From Pseudomonadota bacterium (GTDB lineage: Bacteria; Myxococcota_A; Polyangia; Polyangiales; Polyangiaceae): a DNA stretch of 10,524 bases. The DNA is taken from the NCBI GenBank assembly GCA_023460875.1, contig JAEWOQ010000135.1:1-10524 (forward strand). Reading direction: 5' to 3'. The translations under genes were made by a program, and so were the position numbers. Shown here one piece after another: positions 1 to 5,017 of the stretch. Below the pieces are notes generated by a model, which was not told where the DNA came from, ran no database searches, and saw nothing but the letters and a program-made list of their open reading frames with translations. Position 1 is the stretch's first letter. Each line of letters starts with the position of its first letter.

Positions 1-673
1 GCTGTGTGTTCTCCCGCTCTCCCCCGAAGATCGCCACCCCGCGCGCGAGCGCGAGGCGCTGAGGGCTCGCGCTGCTGGGAGGGCCGCCCAGGACGAGGAG
101 CGGATAGCGCTCTGGGGAGGCCTCGGCGAGACGCTCCGCGCGGTGAGCCCCCTGGGAGTAGCCGATGGCGACGAGCCGAGATGGATCCAGGAGCCCGCCG
201 CGCTGCTCCCCCACGACCTCGAGGGCACGATCGATGCGCCCCTGGATCGCGCTCACGTCCGTGGGCCACTTGTTGCCAGGACGGTCACCGCAGGGCACGT
301 CGGCGCGGAGCACGATGAGGGTCCCGTAGCGGCTCGCGACGGAGGACCAGTCCGCCACCGCCTCCGGGTTGCCGCACATCCCGTGGAGGTAGACGAGGGC
401 CCAGCGCACGTCCGGCCCGCCGTGGACCACGCGCACCGCGCTGTCCCCGGGGACGGCCACCTCCATCGCCACACCCTCGAGCACCCCCGCGGGGAGGCGA
501 GATGGGGGCTCCGGTCTGGACGCAGGGATGTCCGGGGCTGGCGACATCGCAGCGACGCTTGTGCTTGGCCCTGTGCTTGGCCCTGTGCCCGCGCCGTTGA
601 AGCTCTCCTGATACCCGCGGGTCGTGCCGCACCCCAGCGCCGCGAGAAGAACCAGGGGAACGAGGCGCCTCAT
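1..673 (-). CDS. Alpha/beta-hydrolase lipoprotein, C-terminus cut by window edge
   Basis: Open frame from ATG at 671-673 running off the left edge; 224 residues are visible. The N-terminus is a lipoprotein signal: MRRL followed by a hydrophobic stretch and the lipobox ALGC, with Cys15 as the likely lipidated residue. Residues 20-60 are a low-complexity linker rich in G, S, T and P, containing a TGPS duplication. The folded part begins near residue 65. It has the strand-turn LVYLHGMCGNP (about 93-103), typical of an oxyanion-hole HG, and the nucleophile elbow GYSQG (171-175) with Ser173 as presumed catalytic serine. The acid and histidine would lie beyond the edge. Family knowledge gives an esterase/phospholipase or dienelactone-hydrolase-like fold; the substrate is unknown. 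The ATG overlaps the stop of the upstream ATPase gene in an ATGA, suggesting translational coupling. The protein is expected to be membrane-anchored and to face the periplasm or the surface. Confidence 0.85.
   Translation of the reverse strand, partial: MRRLVPLVLLAALGCGTTRGYQESFNGAGTGPSTGPSTSVAAMSPAPDIPASRPEPPSRLPAGVLEGVAMEVAVPGDSAVRVVHGGPDVRWALVYLHGMCGNPEAVADWSSVASRYGTLIVLRADVPCGDRPGNKWPTDVSAIQGRIDRALEVVGEQRGGLLDPSRLVAIGYSQGAHRAERLAEASPERYPLLVLGGPPSSASPQRLALARGVAIFGGERENTQ
561..584. repeat. 12-bp tandem duplication in a lipoprotein linker
   Basis: Two perfect adjacent copies of gtgcttggccct (561-572 and 573-584). The period is in frame and encodes a repeated TGPS in the flexible linker after the lipobox of the hydrolase lipoprotein. 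It is probably a slippage duplication tolerated in an unstructured segment. Confidence 0.85.
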
Positions 674-1395
674 GAAGACGTCCCGGAAGCGTCGGTACTC
701 TGCTCCCTCGCCGAAGGGCGGTCCACGGCAGACAGGTCGACGTCACAGAACACGAATCCATCCCGCTCCAGCGTCGGGCCGACCGTCACGGCGAGGGAGC
801 GCGCCAGCATCGGGCCCGCGCTCACGAACGTATGGAACTCACCGTTCTCGCCGCAGGGGTCCACGCCTCCCGGGAGGTCTCGCAAGAAGGTCTCGTCGAA
901 GGCACGTCCCGCGAAGCTGGCGGGCAGGTGGCGGGGATCGACGCAGGTCGCGTGGGCGACGACCCCAGCGCGCACCATCGTCTGCGCGAGCTCCTCCGTC
1001 GGGAGCTGCCAGAGAGGGAACAGGGGCTCGACCCCCGTGCCGGCGAGCCGCGACTCCCGGTACGCCCGGATGTCCTCCAAGTAGAGGTCTCCGAAGGCCA
1101 TCTGGGTCACCCCGGCGCCCCGCGCGCGCTCCAGCAGCTGCTTCATGGCAGCTTCGTACTGTTCATTGCTGCAGGGGGAGGGGATCGGCACGATCCAGAG
1201 GGGGAGCCCCGCCGACTCCGCCTGAGCTTCGAGCAGCGTGCGGCGCACCGCGTGCATGGCGACCCGATCGTGCACATGGTTCACCGTCGTCACCAACCCG
1301 ACGAGCTCGACGTCTCCCCGCTGGCGCAGGACATGCAACGCCCAGGCGCTGTCCTTACCGCTGCTCCAGCTCAGCAATGCCTTGGGACGCGCCAT
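670..1395 (-). CDS. PP-loop ATPase, Dph6/DUF71 (diphthine-ammonia ligase-like) family
   Basis: 241 residues from ATG at 1393-1395. An in-frame ATG 24 codons upstream is rejected because it would overlap the preceding gene and adds no conserved sequence. The N-terminus ALLSWSSGKDSAWAL carries the PP-loop SSGKDS (residues 11-16), which binds ATP for adenylation. Residues 99-112 (MAFGDLYLEDIRAY) and 189-201 (DPCGENGEFHTFV) match the conserved GDL and GExGEFHT blocks of this family. In archaea and eukaryotes Dph6 amidates diphthine on EF-2. Bacteria lack diphthamide, so the bacterial substrate is unknown, and the protein is predicted to be a cytoplasmic ATP-dependent amide-forming or related ligase. 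The length is about that of the archaeal single-domain form. It starts 10 bp after the DUF4920 lipoprotein stop and overlaps the next gene by 4 bp, so it is in an operon with two lipoprotein genes. Confidence 0.88.
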   Translation of the reverse strand: MARPKALLSWSSGKDSAWALHVLRQRGDVELVGLVTTVNHVHDRVAMHAVRRTLLEAQAESAGLPLWIVPIPSPCSNEQYEAAMKQLLERARGAGVTQMAFGDLYLEDIRAYRESRLAGTGVEPLFPLWQLPTEELAQTMVRAGVVAHATCVDPRHLPASFAGRAFDETFLRDLPGGVDPCGENGEFHTFVSAGPMLARSLAVTVGPTLERDGFVFCDVDLSAVDRPSAREQSTDASGTSS

Positions 1396-1405
1396 GCAGC
1401 CCCTC

Positions 1406-2032
1406 TCAGCCGCGGCGGAGCTCGACGCCAGTGGCCACGACGCGCAGCTCCGTCGCGGTGCCGTCACTCTCCTTGTCCTTGAACGTGGCGCCTTCCCCCT
1501 CGAGGTGCTCCACGTGGTGGCTTCCGACCTTCGTCACCTGGACCACGCCCTGGACACGGGCTGTGGTCCCCGCCGAGTCCGTCGGCACGAAGAAGCCATA
1601 ATCCTTGAAGGTGACGCGGCAGCCAGGGGCGTCTGGCGCAGCGCTCGTCGCGATCTCGAGCCAACAGCCCTTGGCCGAGCAGGCACGCCGCACCAGCCCC
1701 TCCACCAACACGGTTTGCCCCTCGTGGGCGCCGGGCGCTCGCACGAGCTCGGCGAGATCGACGGTGTCGCGCAGCTCGACGGGCTCACCGTAGGTGTGAG
1801 CGCGAGCGTCTCCCTGGGGAGCCCCGTCCCGGGCGCTTTGATCCTGCAGGGCGCTCGTCGCCTCTGCGGCGGGCTCGGCTGTCCGCTGCGCGGCGGGCTC
1901 GGCTGTCCGCTGCGCCGTGGACTCGGTAGTCGGTTCGGCAGGCTTCGACTGGCAGGCGACGACGAGGCTGGCGAACACCGCGGCGCAGGCGAGGCGAGGC
2001 GAGCGGCGAGGAGAGGCCGTTGAGCGAGTCAT
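1406..2032 (-). CDS. DUF4920-type lipoprotein
   Basis: 208 residues from ATG at 2030-2032. A basic N-terminus leads into ACAAVFASLVVAC, a lipobox with Cys27 as the likely lipid-modified residue. Residues 28-75 are a low-complexity linker with an 8-residue duplication (AQRTAEPA). The folded domain (about 80-205) shows the pattern I recognise as DUF4920: a GEPVEL start, GQTVLVEGLVRRAC, then CSAKGCWLEI (Cys118 and Cys123), CRVTFKDYGFFVP (138-150) and VTKVGSHHVEHL (166-177). The Cys pair, Cys138 and the His cluster (172, 173, 176) could form a disulfide or bind metal; that is inference. The family is an OB-fold-like periplasmic domain of unknown function. The gene heads a run of three tightly spaced genes, and a possible -10 element lies just upstream. 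Confidence 0.82.
   Translation of the reverse strand: MTRSTASPRRSPRLACAAVFASLVVACQSKPAEPTTESTAQRTAEPAAQRTAEPAAEATSALQDQSARDGAPQGDARAHTYGEPVELRDTVDLAELVRAPGAHEGQTVLVEGLVRRACSAKGCWLEIATSAAPDAPGCRVTFKDYGFFVPTDSAGTTARVQGVVQVTKVGSHHVEHLEGEGATFKDKESDGTATELRVVATGVELRRG
1868..1915. repeat. 24-bp tandem duplication in the DUF4920 lipoprotein linker
   Basis: Two perfect 24-bp copies, 1868-1891 and 1892-1915, each containing gggctcggctgtccgctg. In frame it encodes AQRTAEPA twice in the unstructured linker between the lipidated Cys and the DUF4920 domain. The perfect identity points to a recent duplication. Confidence 0.88.
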
Positions 2033-2062
2033 CGGGCGGCAGTATAGCCAGGGCGCCGCCCG
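2033..2062. other. GC-rich hairpin between two genes
   Basis: The arms cgggcggc (2033-2040) and gccgcccg (2055-2062) are perfect inverted complements around a 14-base loop. They lie in the 48-bp gap between the outer-membrane protein stop and the DUF4920 start. There is no T-run after either arm, so it is not a canonical intrinsic terminator. It could attenuate read-through or simply be a by-product of GC content. Confidence 0.35.
2041..2046 (-). promoter_or_regulatory. Possible -10 element for the DUF4920 gene
   Basis: On the minus strand this reads TATACT, one mismatch from the TATAAT consensus, in otherwise very GC-rich DNA. It sits 8 bases before the ATG at 2032, so a transcript starting the usual 6-7 bases downstream would be essentially leaderless, and no Shine-Dalgarno sequence is seen before this ATG. 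No good -35 is present at 16-18 bp spacing; a TTGACG at 2084-2079 is too far away (32 bp). Weak call based on one hexamer. Confidence 0.25.
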
Positions 2063-2080
2063 GATCGACCCGCCGCGGCG

Positions 2081-3487
2081 TCAATCGAAGTCGTCGAAGT
2101 CGTCGAAGTCGTCCTTGTCCTCCGATGCATCGGAGGTCGAGACGCTCACCGACGTGGAACCATCCCCCGGCCAGGTGAAGCCCAGCGCTCCCCAAGCGGA
2201 GATGTACCGATCCGTCGCCCCGCCCGCGACGCGATCCCGCTGCGCGTCCGCTGCGGGGCTGAAGTTGAGGCCGTACTGGAGCAGATCCACACCCACGAGG
2301 AGCTCGAGGGTCTCCGTCAGCTTCCAGCCGACCTCTCCGCCGACGTTCACGGCGCCGCCGCTCGTGTTCGGGAACCAGCCCGCCGCGGCGATGTCGCCAT
2401 AGCCGAGCAGCATGCGGTACTTGGCATGCGCTCCGAGCCGAATGTCGTCGAACAGGAAGCGGACGTCCGCCCCGACATCCAGGAAGCGGTAGTTCACGTC
2501 GGGGAACACGTCGCGGCCCTCGTTCGCGGCCGCGTCTCCGTCGATGGAGAAGGCGTGCTTGCCGAAATGTCCGAACACGCCGATCTCGTGCGTGGCGACC
2601 GGAATCCGAAACTTCGGCCCCACGAACATGACCGAGTGGGACTGGCGCAGCTTCTGGCGCCGGAACTCTACGTCTGTGGCGATTCCGAGCTCGTAGCCTC
2701 CGCTGATGCCCACGTGGGCCGGGAACCCGCCCTGGAAGTGAGCCAAGGGGTACCAGTCCACTCGGCCGAACACCATCGGAGCCGCCGCCAGATTGTAGGT
2801 CAGCATCTGAGGGAAGTCCTGGCCGGGGAGCACCTCGTGCAGCGGATCGGTGTACCGGAAGGACCGCGCGTAGAGCCGCGCGCCCAGCCGCGCGTACAGC
2901 GGGGAGGGGCGCGCCGCGGAGTCGTCCGTCACGGAGCCTTCGCTGCGCTCCTTCGGCTCGTCCTCTTCGAGGTCCTCGTCCTCCTCGGGCTCGGGCTCCG
3001 GCTCGGGTTCGGCGAGGCGGGCCTGCTCGATGGCGCCCATGAACTGGGACGAGTCGCCGAGCGTCGCACGGTACTTGTTCCAAGCTCCGGCGGTGACCGT
3101 GACCTGCTCGATGAGCGCGCCGTCCTCTCCGTTGTGGACGTAGATCTCGGCGACCCAGCCGACCTTGGGCTTCAAGTTGCTGGTGCCGAGCACCACGGCG
3201 TCAGCCTCGAGCTCGGCGGCGAGGGCGGCGATCTCCGACTCGCTCGCGCCGTGCTCGATGGCCGTGGCGTCACTGCCGCTCAGCACCTCGAGGGACGACT
3301 GCTCCTCGAGGCCCTCGACGAGCCAGCCGCGGGCGCTTTGGGTCTTCGCGCCCGTCATCGAGCCGACGGCCACCCGCTTGACGCTCGATCGCTCCTCTTG
3401 GGCCGTGGCGACGTCCGTGTACAGGAGCGGCTGCGCCCCTGCGGCGGCCAGCACCAGCGCCGCGAGCAGGGAGCGCAAGCGTGGCAT
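2081..3487 (-). CDS. Outer-membrane beta-barrel protein with acidic linker
   Basis: 468 residues from ATG at 3485-3487. A signal peptide MPRLRSLLAALVLAAAG ends near ATAQ (residue 30). The ATG at 3508 adds seven residues including an Asp and a rare CTA codon, and neither start has a clear Shine-Dalgarno, so 3487 is a preference only. Residues 31-158 form a small periplasmic domain: VKRVAVGSMTG, DAVVLGTSNL and WVAEIYVHN alternate strands and helices in a way that recalls TolB-N or CsgG-like folds (inference). Residues 159-180 are an extremely acidic EP/ED linker. Residues 195-440 alternate polar and hydrophobic residues with many aromatic strand ends, as in outer-membrane barrels (PMVFGRVDWYPLAHF, VGGEVGWKLTETLELLVG). 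After the last strand (AWGALGFTW) comes a 28-residue acidic tail ending in DDF repeats, so the usual terminal aromatic beta-signal is internal. The function is unknown. The 134 bp upstream separates it from the cytochrome-like lipoprotein and shows no clear promoter. Confidence 0.8.
   Translation of the reverse strand: MPRLRSLLAALVLAAAGAQPLLYTDVATAQEERSSVKRVAVGSMTGAKTQSARGWLVEGLEEQSSLEVLSGSDATAIEHGASESEIAALAAELEADAVVLGTSNLKPKVGWVAEIYVHNGEDGALIEQVTVTAGAWNKYRATLGDSSQFMGAIEQARLAEPEPEPEPEEDEDLEEDEPKERSEGSVTDDSAARPSPLYARLGARLYARSFRYTDPLHEVLPGQDFPQMLTYNLAAAPMVFGRVDWYPLAHFQGGFPAHVGISGGYELGIATDVEFRRQKLRQSHSVMFVGPKFRIPVATHEIGVFGHFGKHAFSIDGDAAANEGRDVFPDVNYRFLDVGADVRFLFDDIRLGAHAKYRMLLGYGDIAAAGWFPNTSGGAVNVGGEVGWKLTETLELLVGVDLLQYGLNFSPAADAQRDRVAGGATDRYISAWGALGFTWPGDGSTSVSVSTSDASEDKDDFDDFDDFD
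2085..2111. repeat. 9-bp x3 tandem repeat encoding DDF at the protein C-terminus
   Basis: Three perfect copies of tcgaagtcg (2085-2093, 2094-2102, 2103-2111). They encode the DDF repeats that close the outer-membrane protein, immediately before its TGA at 2081-2083. The period is a multiple of three, so copy-number change would keep the frame. Confidence 0.88.
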
Positions 3488-3621
3488 CGCGACGCGGGAA
3501 TCTAGCATGGTGCGTGGAGTCGACACGACGCGGTGAGTCGGCGATGTGTGACGAGCCGTCGCGCGCGACGCGGTGTGCGGCGTCGGCTGTGTGTCTCGGA
3601 TCCTGGTGATGTGGTGCCCGT

Positions 3622-4137
3622 TCACGGCTCGCTCCCTTGGCCACCCAGGCCGGTGTCGTTCTTGGAGGCTTTCGCCTCGACGATGCTGCGGATCCACTTT
3701 CGCACGCAGTTGATCTCGTCGTTGCTGAAGCTCGGCGTCGGGGGGAACGGCATCTGGTCACCGCAAGCATACGCGCCCGTCAGCTTGGTGAGCATCAGGC
3801 TCCTCTCGATGTCCTCGGGATCGACGAGGAGCTCCGGGTTGTCCGTCGGGCACGCCTCGACGTCGCCGCGCACGTTCGCGTAGGTCGCAGGCACACCGAT
3901 GAGGCGGTCCTCCACCCCTGGCGCCAGCAGCTCCACGGTGCCCGCGGGATCGTCGCCGGAGTGACAGATGCCCCCCGAGCATCGCTGAAAGAGGGACAAT
4001 GCGTCGCACTCGTCGTCGCCGAGGAAGTCTCCTGGGCGATCGAGCTCCCCGCCCATGGGGCAGCCGGAGAGGGCCAGCGGGGACATCAGCGCCAGGGCGG
4101 TGCCGACGGCGAGGGGAGATTGGGTGAAATATCTCAT
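3622..4137 (-). CDS. Cytochrome-c-like lipoprotein with CX4CH motif
   Basis: 171 residues from ATG at 4135-4137. The signal peptide ends in the lipobox ALSGC, with Cys26 as the likely lipid anchor. Residues 50-60 read FQRCSGGICHS: two cysteines four residues apart followed by His59, a CX4CH variant of the c-type haem motif, which is known from cytochrome c3. Residues 122-130 (AYACGDQMP) supply Met129 as a possible sixth ligand, and SFSNDEINCVRKWI (136-149) matches the C-terminal helix of small cytochromes ('planctomycete cytochrome C'-like proteins). Further cysteines at 44, 96, 125 and 144 suggest disulfides. The predicted role is a membrane-anchored redox or structural cytochrome-like protein. 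Haem attachment is not proven: the extra spacing could instead mean the Cys residues pair with each other. It lies upstream of the outer-membrane protein on the same strand and may be co-transcribed with it. No Shine-Dalgarno is evident. Confidence 0.75.
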   Translation of the reverse strand: MRYFTQSPLAVGTALALMSPLALSGCPMGGELDRPGDFLGDDECDALSLFQRCSGGICHSGDDPAGTVELLAPGVEDRLIGVPATYANVRGDVEACPTDNPELLVDPEDIERSLMLTKLTGAYACGDQMPFPPTPSFSNDEINCVRKWIRSIVEAKASKNDTGLGGQGSEP

Positions 4138-4525
4138 AGGGCTGGATCGGGAGCGTGGGCTCGGGGGGCGAGACGTCCAGGCTCTATTTCACGTTCGCTG
4201 TATTCCCTTAGTCGAAGTCGGCGCTGGGCCGCCATACGAAAGCTCGAGAAGTGTGGGATACCAGGCGACCCGGCTGTGACGACGGTGGAGGACTCGCGTG
4301 CGGTTGAAGTCGATCTGTGAGGTGCGCGTGAACTGGGCTAGCGGCGTGACTGGGCTAGCGGCGCCGCAGCAGTGAGGCGAAAAGATTCGACATCAGGGAG
4401 CTCCTTCTGGGAGAGGGGCGTCCGGGGGCAGAACTTCGGGGCTTTAGGTCGTTCTCCGCCTTAGTGACTCTTTAGGGTTTTTCGGGTCAGATTTTCTCGG
4501 CTAGGAGTCGTCTGCCGGACGCGCC
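4138..4525. other. Divergent intergenic region, no gene seen
   Basis: 388 bp between the cytochrome-like lipoprotein (leftward) and the thioesterase (rightward). Both promoters should lie here. It is less GC-rich than its surroundings, with T-rich stretches at 4467-4500 upstream of the thioesterase. I found no sigma-70 pair with proper spacing on either strand and no convincing tRNA or riboswitch. It does hold a 15-bp direct repeat (4332-4363). An aggag at 4504-4508 is 17 bases from the thioesterase ATG, too far for a standard ribosome-binding site. Confidence 0.6.
4332..4363. repeat. 15-bp direct repeat, 17-bp spacing, in intergenic DNA
   Basis: Two perfect copies of actgggctagcggcg (4332-4346 and 4349-4363) separated by two bases. 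Each holds the palindrome gctagc, so the centres are 17 bp apart, not a whole number of helical turns. It may be an operator pair for the divergent genes or a slippage duplication. Confidence 0.7.
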
Positions 4526-4966
4526 ATGCATCACTTCGACAAACGAGACTTGAGAAACAGGACCGCGGGCTACTTCCACCACGCCCTCTCAGTCCGCTTC
4601 CAGGACGTGGACGCAGCCGGGATCGTGTTCTTCGCGCGTGTCTTGGACTACGTCCACGACGCCTACGTGGGGCTGCTGGCGGAGCTCGGCTCCGACCTCC
4701 CCTCCGTGCTACGGGAGCGCCGCTGGGCCGCGCCCCTGCGGCACGTGGAGGCCGACTACTTCGAGCCCCTGCGTTTCGGGGACCGTATCACGGTGGCGGT
4801 CGTGGCCGCTCACGTCGCGGAGACGGAGATCGCCCTCGGCTGGCAAATTTTGCGCCGGGACGGCGTGGCGGCCGTGGCGCAGACGGTACACGTCTTCGTC
4901 GACGCCCGGAGCTTCGAGCGCTGCGCCGTCCCCGAGCCCTTCGCTCCGCTGAGCACCTGGACCTGA
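4526..4966 (+). CDS. menI: Hotdog-fold thioesterase, probable 1,4-dihydroxy-2-naphthoyl-CoA hydrolase
   Basis: 146 residues from ATG at 4526, the usual length for a single hotdog domain. The N-terminal block SVRFQDVDAAGIVFFARVLD (22-41) matches the 4-hydroxybenzoyl-CoA thioesterase family, with Asp29 at the position of the catalytic aspartate. The following HDAY (44-47) recalls the cyanobacterial DHNA-CoA thioesterases (Slr0204 type) rather than the Tol-Pal YbgC type. RHVEADYFEPLRFGDRITV (72-90) is the central strand pair. The reaction inferred from context is hydrolysis of DHNA-CoA to DHNA, the substrate of MenA. It is the only plus-strand gene. It faces the men operon tail to tail with a 36-bp gap and so must have its own promoter. 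The family call is firm; the exact substrate rests on the neighbours. Confidence 0.82.
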   Translation: MHHFDKRDLRNRTAGYFHHALSVRFQDVDAAGIVFFARVLDYVHDAYVGLLAELGSDLPSVLRERRWAAPLRHVEADYFEPLRFGDRITVAVVAAHVAETEIALGWQILRRDGVAAVAQTVHVFVDARSFERCAVPEPFAPLSTWT

Positions 4967-4975
4967 GCGCGGCTC

Positions 4976-5017
4976 CATCGCTGCGCCGTCATCGCTGCGC
5001 CGTCATCGCTGCGGCGC
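4976..5017. repeat. 14-bp x3 tandem repeat at convergent gene ends
   Basis: Three adjacent copies: catcgctgcgccgt at 4976-4989 and 4990-5003, then the variant catcgctgcggcgc at 5004-5017. The array fills the gap between the thioesterase stop (4964-4966) and the menC-menE stop (5003-5005), and the latter stop codon lies at the boundary of units two and three. The period is not a multiple of three, unlike the repeats inside genes here. Confidence 0.85.

Noticed and set aside
143..1084. Long plus-strand open frame opposite the hydrolase and ATPase genes
   Set aside because: Arg/Pro/His/Gly-rich composition with no recognisable motif, and it lies antisense to two genes with clear motifs. Such frames are common in very GC-rich DNA.
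2426..3505. 359-codon plus-strand frame antisense to the outer-membrane protein
   Set aside because: It mirrors the codon structure of the minus-strand gene; no signal peptide or motif, and the minus-strand reading has a signal peptide and barrel pattern.
3509..3697. Upstream start for the outer-membrane protein
   Set aside because: It would place 70 Arg/His/Thr-rich residues before the signal peptide and overlap the preceding lipoprotein gene.
4440..4500. Intrinsic terminator or small RNA in the T-rich intergenic stretch
   Set aside because: T-runs are present, but no stable GC hairpin precedes them on either strand, and no gene ends here.
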